DNA of 64,000 nucleotides from Owenweeksia sp. (GCA_028285465.1 JANQPD010000030.1:124001-188000); one strand, 5' to 3'. Positions 1-9,615 are shown, numbered from the stretch's first letter. Notes: generated by a model not told the origin, from the sequence alone. Made by a program: numbers and translations.

Positions 1-1956
1 TTTAATGAACTCATTTTCACAGTGAGGTGGCCCTCAAGCGCCAGCTTCAATATGGGGGCCTATACCGCCAATGGCTTTTGGTCATTTGTAGCCAATGTTA
101 CCAAGCAAGGTTCAGAAGTAACCAATAGCGGCAGTGAATACCAATCCTTTGGTTTTGCCGGAAGCACCAATTCCTTTAACAGCGGAGCCGGATTAGTACT
201 GAATGACGGGGTAAAAACGCTATTGGGTTCAATAGATATTACGGGCTTCGCTGCTACAGGTTTAGATGTATGTTCCTTCAAGTACACCAACGACACCTAT
301 ACCAATGCGAACAATGCGAACTTCAGTATTAAAATTGCGGGTGCTGATGTAACCGGGACTGCACTGGCCAGAACCGGACTTACCTCAACGTATACCGGTA
401 GCTGGGACAATTGCGATCTCGCCAATTTAGAGAGCATGGACAATGCCGTTATTTCTTCCGGTACCTATACCATGACGGCCAATGCTACGGTTAACAATCT
501 TGACATTAATCCTGGTGCGGCTTTACATGCAGGAAATTTTACGGTAGCCGCTTCCGGAACGCTTACCTGCAACGCCGATAATACCGGTTACGGTCAGTAC
601 CTTGGGCCTTCGGTATCCCTGGTTTTTGAACAATACATCGGCAACTCTGCCGGTTGGAGGCATCTGGGGATTCCTGTTAGCGGAAACCTTGGTACAGCCC
701 TAAACTTAGGCGGAGCACCCATGAATTACAGTACTGCTCCTTCCAGCCAACAAAACCTCTTTACCTTCAACACCACCACCTTTGCCTGGGATGCTGTAGC
801 CAATGCCAGCACGGATATAGGCCTCAATGGTTTAGTAGCCTTTGCAGGCGGAACACATTTTCCGGTTGCCAATGGCCTGATCAGCTTTACAGGGACCTCC
901 AAAGGCGGAGCGCAGAGTATCACGTACAATTTTGCCTCCTCGCCTGTAGGAGATGCCAATTTTGACGGCTGGAACCTCTTTGCCAATCCCTATTCCTGTA
1001 ATGTGGACTTCAATACCCTGGATGACCAGGATGCCAATGTGTTTAGTGCATACTCCGTTTGGGATGCTCAAAACTCAGTGTACCAAAGTTGGAACGGCAC
1101 CGTAGGCACCAATGGAGGCCAGCAATACATTGCACCGGGACAGGCCATCTGGATCAAGTCAGCTGGTGGCGATGGAACGAGCTTCGACTTTGCTGAGGCA
1201 GACCGCACCACAAATGGGGGCAATGCTTTTGTGGGTAGCTTTAAAACCTCTAACACTACTACAGTACCTCTTATCCGCCTGGGTGCTACTACCTCTTCCG
1301 GAGGTATCGATGAGGCGGTTATTTATTTCCCGGCAGGCAGCACCCCTGCATTTGATCAGTCAAGCGGAGATGCTTACAAACCCTGGAATACCAGTGGCAC
1401 CAATATCTTTAGCCACCCCTTGGGTTCTGGGGAAAACCTGGCCATTAACGCCTACGGCAGCTTTGACCCTGCCGCAGTGATCCCCATAGGCTTTGCAGGT
1501 GATACTACTCTTGGGGTGAGCCATGCCATCACACTTGATATAACGGCTCTTGACCCTGCCTGGGGAGCGGTTTACCTGGAAGATCTGTTTCTCAATCAAA
1601 CACACAACCTAATTAACGGACCTTACACCTTTGCTCCCGCTCCCCAGGCACCCCTGCACCGCTTTAATATCAGCTTTGCCCGAAGCAGCATAGGGTTAAG
1701 TGAATCTACGCTTACTTCTGAGATCTATGCTTACACCAAAAATGAAATGATCCATGTAGCATTTGTAAATGCTACACAGGCCATGGCAGATGTAAGACTC
1801 TATGATGCTGCCGGACAGTTGGTACACCTGGGTAAGGGTATTTCCACCGCAAGCCCTTACAGCATCCCTTCTCATAAGCTAAGAAAAGGACTGTATTTGA
1901 TTAAAGTATTGACTCAAAACGAGTTGAGAGAAACGCTTAAAGTAATTGTACGCTAA
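1..1956 (+). CDS. T9SS type A sorting domain protein, 5' truncated by window edge
   Basis: The frame is open from base 1, so the true start lies upstream; the GTG at 22 is internal. The product is a secreted or surface protein of unknown role. The last ~80 residues form a type IX secretion C-terminal domain: a beta-rich segment with the usual 'VRLYDAAGQLV' and 'LRKGLYLIKVLT' strands ending in 'LKVIVR'. The middle is rich in Gly, Thr, Asn and aromatic residues and includes a 'ISSGTYTMTANATVNNLDI' stretch typical of Bacteroidota repeat-rich exoproteins. Such proteins are cleaved at the C-terminus and anchored or released by T9SS (family knowledge). It is followed after 6 bases by a small CTERM-like protein, so the two may be cotranscribed. 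Confidence 0.85.
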   Translation, partial: FNELIFTVRWPSSASFNMGAYTANGFWSFVANVTKQGSEVTNSGSEYQSFGFAGSTNSFNSGAGLVLNDGVKTLLGSIDITGFAATGLDVCSFKYTNDTYTNANNANFSIKIAGADVTGTALARTGLTSTYTGSWDNCDLANLESMDNAVISSGTYTMTANATVNNLDINPGAALHAGNFTVAASGTLTCNADNTGYGQYLGPSVSLVFEQYIGNSAGWRHLGIPVSGNLGTALNLGGAPMNYSTAPSSQQNLFTFNTTTFAWDAVANASTDIGLNGLVAFAGGTHFPVANGLISFTGTSKGGAQSITYNFASSPVGDANFDGWNLFANPYSCNVDFNTLDDQDANVFSAYSVWDAQNSVYQSWNGTVGTNGGQQYIAPGQAIWIKSAGGDGTSFDFAEADRTTNGGNAFVGSFKTSNTTTVPLIRLGATTSSGGIDEAVIYFPAGSTPAFDQSSGDAYKPWNTSGTNIFSHPLGSGENLAINAYGSFDPAAVIPIGFAGDTTLGVSHAITLDITALDPAWGAVYLEDLFLNQTHNLINGPYTFAPAPQAPLHRFNISFARSSIGLSESTLTSEIYAYTKNEMIHVAFVNATQAMADVRLYDAAGQLVHLGKGISTASPYSIPSHKLRKGLYLIKVLTQNELRETLKVIVR

Positions 1957-1962
1957 TAAAAA

Positions 1963-2178
1963 ATGAAAAGAAAAATGAAAAGACCTGGAAATCTTATGAA
2001 GGCTGTTTTGACCTCTATCCTATTCTTAGGTGGGGTGATCCTGGCATTTGCGCAACCCACGGGTGGAGGACCCACCAGCCCTACTCCCTTTGGCTTTGTG
2101 GAAATACTAATAGGCGCCGGAGTGCTTTATGGAGGCCGAAAAGCTTATCTGGCACGGAAGGATAAAAATGGCCTTTAA
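1963..2178 (+). CDS. Small exported protein with PID-CTERM-like tail
   Basis: 71 residues: a basic start, a hydrophobic signal segment ending 'ILAFAQ', a Gly/Pro/Thr linker (residues 32-43) and a second hydrophobic segment 'EILIGAGVLYGGRKAYLARK' ending in basic residues. This hydrophobic-then-basic tail after a Pro-rich linker resembles the small PID-CTERM-type proteins of Bacteroidota, which are thought to be sorting or membrane-anchored peptides. The assignment rests on pattern only. It starts 6 bases after the T9SS protein and is followed by a small basic hypothetical protein, so it may be part of a short operon. Confidence 0.65.
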   Translation: MKRKMKRPGNLMKAVLTSILFLGGVILAFAQPTGGGPTSPTPFGFVEILIGAGVLYGGRKAYLARKDKNGL

Positions 2179-2206
2179 CGGCTTTAATGTCAAAAAATAA
2201 AAAGAA

Positions 2207-2449
2207 ATGAGTTCGATGAGAAGAATACTGAAGTGGCAACGCAACAAGCATAAAACCCTGAAGTTAGTGAAAGATGAGAAGGGAGATTTCAGCGTGGTGA
2301 CCAACTGGTATTTCTTAGGATACAGAATATGGCAAAACTCCCATACCTATACCATCCAAAAAAATGCTTCAAAAGCTTTTCTCAAGAAAGGACATGACCT
2401 ATTCGGCCCTAAATTTCAATACCGTTCTAATCATTTTCTTGAATATTAA
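2207..2449 (+). CDS. Small basic hypothetical protein
   Basis: 80 residues, strongly basic, no signal peptide or membrane segment. Aromatic residues cluster in the middle ('NWYFLGYRIWQNS'). I do not recognise a family. The ATG at 2207 follows an A-rich stretch (AAAAAGAA) typical of weak Bacteroidota ribosome sites; a second ATG four codons later is an alternative start. It lies 28 bases after the CTERM-like gene on the same strand and 73 bases before the FISUMP gene. The frame reads like a real protein but support is limited to length and composition. Confidence 0.5.
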   Translation: MSSMRRILKWQRNKHKTLKLVKDEKGDFSVVTNWYFLGYRIWQNSHTYTIQKNASKAFLKKGHDLFGPKFQYRSNHFLEY

Positions 2450-2522
2450 ATGCGCAATAAGTCCTCTCTACATAAATAATCCAAAAGAGGTATAATTAGT
2501 TATAATTAAAAAAGATATAAAA

Positions 2523-3458
2523 ATGTTTCACAAATTTTCATCTATTCTAAACATGGGAAAACTCCGGAATGTAATGTGCACTGCGCTGCTGGCCACAACA
2601 GCAGCTTATGCCCAGGTAGGCGTGGGCACCACTACCCCTGATGCCTCTGCCGCATTAGAGGTTTACAGTACCGATAAAGTGTTTTTACCCCCCAGATTAA
2701 CAGAAGCTCAAATGGATGCTATAGCCAATCCCCCTGAAGGCGGAATAGTGTATTGCACGGATTGTAGCCCAAAAGGAATCTACTATCACGATGGTGGTGG
2801 TTTCGTTTCTCCTACAACATTACGCCCCAGTGATTTTGATGCCAATACTGAAGTATATTCCTCAACCGGGAAAGTATGGATGGATAAAAACCTGGGCGCC
2901 TCGCAAGTAGCCACTTCACTATCGGATCATTTGGCCTATGGGAGTCTTTTCCAGTGGGGTAGGGCGGCAGACGGTCATGAAGTGATCAACTGGACTTCCT
3001 CAACCACAACGGATGGTGCAGAGCAGAGCAGAGAAACGGCTATAACTTCTGTATCAGATATTCCGGGACATGATGATTTTATTACCAGGCCTACCACGGC
3101 AGGGGATTGGAGAGCCGCGGCAAATAACAATTTATGGAAAGGTGTAGCCGGTACTAACAATCCATGTCCTAGTGGATTCAGAGTACCAACGATTGCAGAA
3201 TGGACTGCAGAACGTGATACCTGGTCCTCCAGCGATGGAGCAGGCGCGTTTGCATCAGTGCTTAAACTAACTTTTGCAGGCGTTCGTGTTAATTCTAATG
3301 GGGCTGTTATTCAATCAGGTGCTACATCGGGCAACTACTGGAGTAGTACAATCGCTGCCCCAGTTTCTGAATATTTTGCCATTACAAACACGTTTGCCTT
3401 ACCATTTACCGGTTTAGGGCGTTCCTACGGTCTTAGTGTTCGTTGTATTAAGGATTAA
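2523..3458 (+). CDS. FISUMP-domain secreted protein
   Basis: 311 residues with a signal peptide (about 1-31, ending 'TTAAYAQ'). Residues ~95-310 match the Fibrobacter succinogenes major paralogous (FISUMP) pattern: 'GKVWMDKNLGASQVA', 'FQWGRAADGHE', 'CPSGFRVPTIAEW', 'GNYWSST' and the terminal 'SYGLSVRCIKD'. The N-terminal part ('VGVGTTTPDASAALEVYST') is the tail-fibre-like repeat start common in Bacteroidota secreted proteins. Function is unknown; such proteins are surface or extracellular. A possible alternative start is the ATG 11 codons downstream ('MGKLRN'). A hairpin terminator follows directly, so it probably ends a transcription unit. Confidence 0.85.
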   Translation: MFHKFSSILNMGKLRNVMCTALLATTAAYAQVGVGTTTPDASAALEVYSTDKVFLPPRLTEAQMDAIANPPEGGIVYCTDCSPKGIYYHDGGGFVSPTTLRPSDFDANTEVYSSTGKVWMDKNLGASQVATSLSDHLAYGSLFQWGRAADGHEVINWTSSTTTDGAEQSRETAITSVSDIPGHDDFITRPTTAGDWRAAANNNLWKGVAGTNNPCPSGFRVPTIAEWTAERDTWSSSDGAGAFASVLKLTFAGVRVNSNGAVIQSGATSGNYWSSTIAAPVSEYFAITNTFALPFTGLGRSYGLSVRCIKD

Positions 3459-3474
3459 TTTTCTTAATTATGTA

Positions 3475-3510
3475 CCTGTTGTTCTAGAGTAATAGAGCAG
3501 CAGGTTTTTT
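3475..3510 (+). terminator. Rho-independent terminator after FISUMP gene
   Basis: An 11-bp stem (3475-3485 with 3494-3504, including two G-T pairs) with an 8-base loop is followed by six T residues. It lies 16 bases after the FISUMP stop codon. Confidence 0.8.
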
Positions 3511-3530
3511 CCTATGACACAGCAAGAAAA

Positions 3531-4895
3531 ATGGAACATTTAAGTAAAGGTTTATGGTTTTTTTTGCTTTGCGCTGCAACGGGAATTTCTTTAAATGCTC
3601 AAGCAGTAAGAGGTTGTTTAAAAAATAACCCACTACAAAAAATAACCCTCACAGGCTTTAATTACGAGTACTCCTACCTATTAGCCCAAACAACAACCGA
3701 TACTTTAGGCAATTTTAATTTAAATTATACCAAAAACTATAAAGGTATTGCCGTTTTAGAGACACAAGACCAGCATAGCTTAGTCATTATCCTGGATGAA
3801 CCATCCGTAATTATTGAAGGTGAAGATTTACAAGATCTCAACCATATCTCTTTTCAGGAAAATAGTTCAAACACCTTATTCCATAAGCTTACAGCTAATC
3901 ATCAAAACAGAGCCCAAGCCTATAAAGCGTGGCGTTATTTACAGCAAAAATATGAGACTTCTGCAGCGTTGAAAAATGAAGTAGCTACTGTAAAAGCCAT
4001 CCATAAAGAGATTAAAAGGATTGAGGAAAAGGATCAATCACAGTTTTCGGCATTGCCCGAAAAAAGCTATCTAAAATGGTATATGCCCAAAAGAAAATTG
4101 TTGAGCGATATGCCTGAATCGGCAAGAAATTATCCGGAACGAATAGAAGAGAACATACAACAATTCAGAAGTATTGATTTTACACACGAAAACTTTAGGC
4201 AAAGTGGATTGTTTAAACAATTGATAGAAGGGCATTATTTACTGTTGGAAAACATGGGGCAGTCTTTTGACAGTATGTACGTGCAAATGAATATCAGTAC
4301 CGATTATTTAATTGAGAACCTACGGTCAAACGATAGCCTTTTTAACCAGGTTTCTGAAAACCTGTTCAAGCTGTTTGAAAAGCGCAGTTTATTTCCGGCA
4401 GCGGCCCATTTGTCGGAACGTTTGTTAAACCATAAAGAATGTTCTTGTGAGTTGGATAAGGATCTTCAAAAAAAACTACAAAAATATGGTGCCCTGGAAG
4501 TGGGCCATACCGCCCCGGATATTCAATTATCCGAAAACCTGAAACTCAGCGATCTGCAGCAAAACGTTTTATTGGTGTTTGGTTCCAGCACCTGCCCGGC
4601 TTGTCAAAAGGAAGCTTTGGAGCTCATGCAGTTCTATGATACCTGGAAAGAGGCAAATACACCCTTGGAGGTCGTGTATATCAGCCTGGATATGGATGAA
4701 GAGACTTTTGAAACAGCTTTTAAAAACGCACCCTGGAGAACCTATTGCGATTTTAAAGGGTGGGACTCGCCAGCCGTGCAGGATTACTATGTACACGCTA
4801 CCCCCACCTATTTGCTGCTGGACAAAAACCGTAAAATTTTACTGCACCCCAGGTCACTGGCCCATGTAAATGCCTGGATACCGGGTAAATTGTAA
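3531..4895 (+). CDS. TlpA-like thioredoxin-fold protein
   Basis: 454 residues. A signal peptide (about 1-24, ending 'SLNAQA') directs it to the periplasm. The N-terminal ~110 residues resemble the DUF4369-like beta domain found before thioredoxin domains in Bacteroidota; a helical linker follows to about residue 320. The C-terminal domain (about 325-454) is a TlpA/AhpC-type thioredoxin with the redox motif CPAC in 'GSSTCPACQKEA' and the cis-proline segment 'VHATPTYLLLDKN'. Likely role: periplasmic disulfide reduction or oxidation; the partner is unknown. The upstream terminator suggests its own promoter. The stop is followed by 120 bases without clear signals. Confidence 0.85.
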   Translation: MEHLSKGLWFFLLCAATGISLNAQAVRGCLKNNPLQKITLTGFNYEYSYLLAQTTTDTLGNFNLNYTKNYKGIAVLETQDQHSLVIILDEPSVIIEGEDLQDLNHISFQENSSNTLFHKLTANHQNRAQAYKAWRYLQQKYETSAALKNEVATVKAIHKEIKRIEEKDQSQFSALPEKSYLKWYMPKRKLLSDMPESARNYPERIEENIQQFRSIDFTHENFRQSGLFKQLIEGHYLLLENMGQSFDSMYVQMNISTDYLIENLRSNDSLFNQVSENLFKLFEKRSLFPAAAHLSERLLNHKECSCELDKDLQKKLQKYGALEVGHTAPDIQLSENLKLSDLQQNVLLVFGSSTCPACQKEALELMQFYDTWKEANTPLEVVYISLDMDEETFETAFKNAPWRTYCDFKGWDSPAVQDYYVHATPTYLLLDKNRKILLHPRSLAHVNAWIPGKL

Positions 4896-5016
4896 TACCG
4901 GACTCAAAGTCAAAGACATTGATCTTAGGTTTTATGCCGCCTATGTTCAGGATGTGAAGTGGGTTTAGGAAAAAGGGGCTTTCCTTATGAAACCTTTGGG
5001 AGTACTACTTTGAGCT

Positions 5017-5340
5017 TTACTTTGCTTTGAGGCTCATTACATAATCGTAACTCTCGTCCAGGTATTTTGCTACCCTATTGAGGTCTTCCAGCATGTGGCC
5101 CGGGATCAACACATACCCCTGCATCACCGCATTATGTGACTTAAACAGGGTCGAAGGAAAAGCCTCTATGTATTTCTTCTGTACCTCTTTGGAGAAACGG
5201 ATCCCGATCTCCCCTTCTTTATTTAACAGGGAGAACATGTGGCCGTTTGCCGAAGTGTAGGGCATCGTTTTTCCCTTCCTTTTAAACCGGGGACATTTGG
5301 CTACCAGTGCATCGTAGGTCTTAAGTTTTTCTTCCCACAT
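5017..5340 (-). CDS. TfoX N-terminal-like protein
   Basis: About 107 residues from the ATG at 5340 ('MWEEKLKTYDALVAKCP'). Upstream in-frame sequence to 5460 is Cys-rich and unlike a protein start, so the shorter form is preferred. The pattern 'MFSLLNKEGEIGIRFSKEVQKK' followed by 'GYVLIPGHMLED' and a final helix fits the TfoX N-terminal / YjbR-like small domain, which is widespread in Bacteroidota and of unknown biochemical role there. It lies downstream of an SRPBCC-like gene on the same strand with a 150-base gap. Confidence 0.6.
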   Translation of the reverse strand: MWEEKLKTYDALVAKCPRFKRKGKTMPYTSANGHMFSLLNKEGEIGIRFSKEVQKKYIEAFPSTLFKSHNAVMQGYVLIPGHMLEDLNRVAKYLDESYDYVMSLKAK

Positions 5341-5490
5341 ATTTTTTTGATAGTTGTTTTTCAACGAATGTATTAAATTGTTGCATCCCCTTTTCGCTTG
5401 GTTTGCGGTACATGCCGGGAAACAAAAGGGCAGAAACCTGTAGGCCAAACCGTTAGGCATAGTACGTTTAGGTGCTATGGCGGCAATACC

Positions 5491-6027
5491 TTATGTGCCA
5501 AAGAGTAGGTTTTCCCTGGCTACGATCTGCCACCTTTTTTGCCTGTGGGTATAAAACACCTTGGCGAAGGCCGTAATAAAAACGGTCAGTATCCCGCCAT
5601 ATATTACAATAGAATCTTCATAATAAATTGAACCGTTGCCCAGATCTTTCATTACAATGTAGTGATTCCAAACCTTTGCGCTCTTGTCCCACTCTTTGGT
5701 GGCAATTTCATAGCGCGCCTCATCTATTCGTTCAATGTGTAAATAATGTGTGCCTCCAAAAGGAATAAAGCCAAATATCCGCATACGGGCTCCATAGGTT
5801 TGTCCTACCTCCCACTTTGGGGGGAATCTCCCATCTGTGGCGCTAAACGCGATCATGCCCTTGGCCACAAATTGCAGCAAGGCCGGGCTTTGCACGTTCA
5901 GCCAGGCATTTTCAAGCGTCATGGGTATAGTAGATGAAACGGTGAGCCGCTTTGCCTTTACCCTGCTGCCGTTGTAGGTTATCGCAGTGTTTTCTACTAC
6001 TGTCCTCGGTCTCTGTTCACTATTCAC
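5491..6027 (-). CDS. SRPBCC-like hypothetical protein
   Basis: 178 residues, no signal peptide. The N-terminal beta strand 'AKRLTVSSTIPMTLENAWLNVQSPALLQFVAKGM' pattern (strand, Pro, helix placing 'W' and 'SPALL') and the later strands 'THYLHIERIDEARYEIATKEW' and 'NGSIYYEDSIVIYGG' fit a START/SRPBCC ligand-binding fold such as polyketide-cyclase-like proteins. No catalytic residues can be named. A hydrophobic stretch 'GGILTVFITAFAKVFY' near the end may be the long C-terminal helix of the fold. Its ligand is unknown. Confidence 0.55.
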   Translation of the reverse strand: MNSEQRPRTVVENTAITYNGSRVKAKRLTVSSTIPMTLENAWLNVQSPALLQFVAKGMIAFSATDGRFPPKWEVGQTYGARMRIFGFIPFGGTHYLHIERIDEARYEIATKEWDKSAKVWNHYIVMKDLGNGSIYYEDSIVIYGGILTVFITAFAKVFYTHRQKRWQIVARENLLFGT

Positions 6028-6159
6028 TGGCTATACTATTTAGCTTATCTCAAATAAAGGCTTTTAACGTTTAATGGTTGTTTTTTGTATGCAAAGTATG
6101 TAAAAGTTGATGCGTGTGTTTTAATGCATTTCTGCACGCCTTTACAGCTGTTTCTTTAC

Positions 6160-7083
6160 TCACTTAAACGCCTTTCTGAATGCCAAGGGAGACATCTTCG
6201 TTTTATTCCTGAACAGCTTTGTGAAGGATGCGGGGTGTTCAAAACCCAAACGGTACGCCACTTCACTTACCGAAAGAGAGGTTGTAGACAGCTGCTCTTT
6301 GGCTTTTTCTATCAGCTTATCGTGGATATGCTGCTGTGTGCTTTGCCCGGTTAATGATTTGAGCATGCCGCTCAGATAATTTGGAGACAAATGCAAGCGG
6401 TCTGCTACATATTGTACGGTCGGCAGCCCTTTTTCAAGTAAACGCTCCCCAGTAAAATAAGCAGATAAAACATCTTCCAACCGATCCAATACCTGGTGAT
6501 TTGAAATTTTACGTGTGATGAACTGCCGTTCGTAAAAGCGTTCTGCGTAATTGAGTAACAACACCACCTGTGAAACAATAATTTTCTGGCTAAACTTATC
6601 GATCTTGGATTGGTATTCGCGTTGGATGGCCTTAAAAAGGTCCAGCATCATTTGCTCTTCTTTTTCGGAGAGGAAAAGCGCTTCATTTACAGCATACCCG
6701 AAAAAGTCATAACGCCTTATTTGTTTGGCCAAAGGCGTATTCCACAAGAAATCGGGATGTACCAATAACAACCACCCGGAAGGCTTTTGGCCTCTAATGT
6801 TAGGGTTGTTTTCCAAACTCATCACCTGCTGGGGTGCCACAAACGTCATCACCCCTTCATCAAAATCATATTCCTGCTGGCCATAAAAAAGTTTATGCGC
6901 TACATTCCTCTTTAACCCAAGTGTATAATAGTCTTGCTTCCACCTTAGTGCTTCTATGTTTGACGGATATTGCACCTGGCTGTAATCTACCAAACTGATT
7001 AAGGGGTGCTCGGGGGCAGCGATACGGGCCAGTTTATGGTAATCCCCTACCTTTTTGAAATGCTTCAGATCCTTCATTAGCAT
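6160..7083 (-). CDS. AraC-family transcriptional regulator
   Basis: 307 residues. The N-terminal ~190 residues form a cupin-like sensing part ('EEQMMLDLFKAIQREYQSK' begins the linker helix). The C-terminal ~100 residues carry the two helix-turn-helix motifs of AraC: 'VQYVADRLHLSPNYLSGMLK' and 'SVSEVAYRLGFEHPASFTKL' followed by 'FRNKTKMSPLAFRKAFK'. It lies 18 bases downstream of the SDR oxidoreductase gene on the same strand, so the two are probably cotranscribed and the regulator may control the oxidoreductase. The inducer is unknown. Confidence 0.9.
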   Translation of the reverse strand: MLMKDLKHFKKVGDYHKLARIAAPEHPLISLVDYSQVQYPSNIEALRWKQDYYTLGLKRNVAHKLFYGQQEYDFDEGVMTFVAPQQVMSLENNPNIRGQKPSGWLLLVHPDFLWNTPLAKQIRRYDFFGYAVNEALFLSEKEEQMMLDLFKAIQREYQSKIDKFSQKIIVSQVVLLLNYAERFYERQFITRKISNHQVLDRLEDVLSAYFTGERLLEKGLPTVQYVADRLHLSPNYLSGMLKSLTGQSTQQHIHDKLIEKAKEQLSTTSLSVSEVAYRLGFEHPASFTKLFRNKTKMSPLAFRKAFK

Positions 7084-7101
7084 AAAACTATGGAAAAGCG
7101 T

Positions 7102-7857
7102 TTACACCAACATCCCGCCCGACACTTCAATACGCTGCCCATTGATCCAGGCTGCTTTATCCGAGCACAAGAAGGCTACCATGCCGCCAATATCTTCCGC
7201 TTTTCCTACCCGGCCCAGGGCTGTAATGCTTGAGATCAGGGCTGCCTTTTCCTTGTCTTTATTGCTTCCCCCGGCAAAATCAGTTGCAATGGCGCCCGGT
7301 GCAATAACATTGGCGGTGATCTGGCGTTCGCCTAACTCTTTTGCCAAATAGCGGGTAAAAACCTCAATGCCTCCTTTCATTATGGCATATGCCGACATCC
7401 CCGCTAAGCTAAAGCGTGCCAGGCCACTGGAAATATTGATAATCCTCCCCCCTTCATTGAGGTAAGGCAGGGCAGCCTGGGTCAGAAAATAGACACTCTT
7501 CAGGTGTACGTGCATCATCTCATCAAATTGCGCTGCTGTGGTATCAGAAATCAAATTGTACACACCCGTTCCCGCGTTGTTGATCAGGAAATCAAAATGC
7601 GCATGGCCGTATTCTTCCCGCAAATAGTCGGTGGCCTTGCGGATGAATGCCTGCCCGCTTCTGTAATCGTTCGCATCAAAAGAAAAAGCAACGGCTTTTT
7701 GACCGATCGATGCGATCTCTGCAATAAGCTCTTTGGCTTTGACCTCGTTTGTGTGGTAAGAAAAAATTACATCTACCCCCTCTTTTGCCATGTTAATGGC
7801 CATATCGCGACCTAGCCCGCGGCTTCCTCCTGTAATAACTGCTGTTTTTCGACTCAT
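7102..7857 (-). CDS. SDR-family NAD(P)-dependent oxidoreductase
   Basis: 251 residues, the usual length for a classical short-chain dehydrogenase. The cofactor motif TGGSRGLG is at residues 8-15, NNAG at about 92, the catalytic Ser in 'IINISSGLARFS', and YxxxK in 'SAYAIMKGG'. The C-terminus has 'INGQRIEVSGGMLV', typical of FabG-like SDRs. The substrate cannot be deduced. The downstream AraC gene is 18 bases away. A 349-base stretch upstream contains only a gene remnant. Confidence 0.9.
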   Translation of the reverse strand: MSRKTAVITGGSRGLGRDMAINMAKEGVDVIFSYHTNEVKAKELIAEIASIGQKAVAFSFDANDYRSGQAFIRKATDYLREEYGHAHFDFLINNAGTGVYNLISDTTAAQFDEMMHVHLKSVYFLTQAALPYLNEGGRIINISSGLARFSLAGMSAYAIMKGGIEVFTRYLAKELGERQITANVIAPGAIATDFAGGSNKDKEKAALISSITALGRVGKAEDIGGMVAFLCSDKAAWINGQRIEVSGGMLV

Positions 7858-8012
7858 TTTTGTATTGTTTTTGAATTACAATACAAAGTTGCGCGTATGC
7901 AGCCGGGCATCCTTTTCCAGATCTACGGTTGTCTGTGCCATATCTAAGCCCCCCACAAAATGCCCCTCAGAGACCATACCCCCGGTAGAATACACCTTAG
8001 CGCAGAGGAACT

Positions 8013-8206
8013 TTAATGGTCTACGGCATTGTATACCACCGGCATTTTTCCCTCCCATTTGTTCCATTCCTCATGAGATACCAGTAGTTGGGCCATAAAA
8101 TCGGCTACATTGATGCGGCTCGTTTTGCCCGGGTTGAAAATTGCATTTTTTGTCGGGGAATCGTACGTGGTATAGGCCGTTACATGATCTGCATTGGTAA
8201 TATATT
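8013..8206 (-). pseudogene. C-terminal remnant of an NAD(P)H-binding (NmrA/YwnB-like) protein
   Basis: Directly after the stop of the COG0523 gene, on the same strand, about 64 codons read 'TAYTTYDSPTKNAIF', 'GKTSRINVADFMAQLL' and 'WEGKMPVVYN' before a stop. This is the pattern at the end of atypical SDR NAD(P)H-binding proteins, where 'SR..VADFM' is conserved. There is no start codon region or Rossmann half, so it is a 5'-truncated gene. Bases 7876-8010 read openly in another frame, without a recognised family; they may be more debris. Confidence 0.55.
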
Positions 8207-9430
8207 TTATTTCAAGGCGTAGGCCCGTTGAACGGGCCATTCGTCATTGTAACCCTGCTTCCATTGTCGGGTAGCTAATTCAGGGTCTGTTAAAAGACAC
8301 GCGTTAAGTTCTGCCCTGATTTTGTTTTCATCCATATCCTGGCCGATAAATACAATTTCATTTTTCCGGTCAGCAAACGTTTTGTCCCAACCTGCTTCAA
8401 TATGCTTTTGGTTTTCTACAAATGCCCTATACTGTATTCGTTTTCCGTAAGGCATACTGCTCCACCAAACCCCTGCACTATCGGCTTTTAATGAACCACC
8501 AGCCTGACTCCACACTAATGCCTGTTCAGGCCGGGAAGCCAACCAAAACAAGCCTTTGCTGCGGATGATGGTACTCGGGAATTTATGTTGTACATAATTC
8601 CAGAAGCGTACAGGGTCAAATGGCTTTTTAGTGCGATACACGAAAGAGGATATACCGTACTCTTCGGTCTCAGGGGTGTGTTCCCCTTTATTGAGCTCTT
8701 CAATCCAACCTGCACTTTGCTCTGCTTCTTCAAAATTAAATAAACCGGTGTTTAAGATTTCTCTGGGCGCAACTTTGCTAAAGGTTGATTCAATTATTTG
8801 CGCAGAAGGGTTGAGTTTGTGAATGGCCGCTTTAAGAACACCCAAATGTTCAGGTGTTACCAGATCCGTTTTATTTAAAATGATCACATTGGCAAACTCG
8901 ATTTGATCAGTTAACAGGTTAACAATAGTCCGGTAATCGCCTTCCATATCGGTTAGGTCTCTATCCATGAGGGTTTCGGGGCTCCCAAAATCTTTAAAGA
9001 AGTTGAACGCATCAACTACGGTAACCATGGTATCAATATAGCTAAAGCGAGACAGGTCGATGCCGTTTTCTTCGTCCACAAAAGAAAAGGTTTGCGCAAC
9101 GGGTACGGGTTCACTAATACCCGTACTTTCAATCAGCAGGTAGTCAAATCGGTTTTCTTTGGCCAAACGCTCTACCTCCACCATCAGGTCTTCCCGAAGG
9201 GTGCAGCAAATACAGCCATTGCTCATTTCAACCAATTTCTCTTCGGTACGGGAAAGGGTGTTTTGATTTTTCACCAATTCGGCATCCACGTTTACCTCGC
9301 TCATATCATTGACAATAACGGCTACTTTTAAACCTTCTTTATTGTGTAAAACATGATTGAGCAGCGTTGTTTTTCCAGCGCCCAGAAAGCCGCTTAATAC
9401 CGTGACGGGTAATTTTTTTTCTATGTTCAT
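8207..9430 (-). CDS. COG0523-family GTPase, zinc-type metallochaperone
   Basis: 407 residues. Walker [10 protein letters not shown] is at 14-22, the metal-binding CxCC motif CICC at 73-76, and the guanine-specificity motif NKTD follows in '[12 protein letters not shown]'. The C-terminal CobW domain ('[17 protein letters not shown]') is present. This family (ZigA/YciC type) inserts or traffics zinc and related metals in the cytoplasm and is often under Zur control (family knowledge). It is 185 bases downstream of the DUF1826 gene on the same strand and at the end of the locus led by a Fur-family regulator, which supports a zinc role. The spacer to DUF1826 suggests a possible own promoter. Confidence 0.9.
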   Translation of the reverse strand: MNIEKKLPVTVLSGFLGAGKTTLLNHVLHNKEGLKVAVIVNDMSEVNVDAELVKNQNTLSRTEEKLVEMSNGCICCTLREDLMVEVERLAKENRFDYLLIESTGISEPVPVAQTFSFVDEENGIDLSRFSYIDTMVTVVDAFNFFKDFGSPETLMDRDLTDMEGDYRTIVNLLTDQIEFANVIILNKTDLVTPEHLGVLKAAIHKLNPSAQIIESTFSKVAPREILNTGLFNFEEAEQSAGWIEELNKGEHTPETEEYGISSFVYRTKKPFDPVRFWNYVQHKFPSTIIRSKGLFWLASRPEQALVWSQAGGSLKADSAGVWWSSMPYGKRIQYRAFVENQKHIEAGWDKTFADRKNEIVFIGQDMDENKIRAELNACLLTDPELATRQWKQGYNDEWPVQRAYALK

Positions 9431-9615
9431 ATTTATTTCAATTAATTATAGTTTGTGTTTGTACATATCGCTTGCTATAGAGCAAAACAAATGGCGTGTA
9501 ATTTCTGAGTTTTTTTCGTTAACCGTAAAGCATTGTTTTACAAAGCCCTGGGTTAAAAAAATTCAATGATTAAAAGTGCATTTTTCGCGCTTCAAAGGTT
9601 TTTAGTATCATGTTG

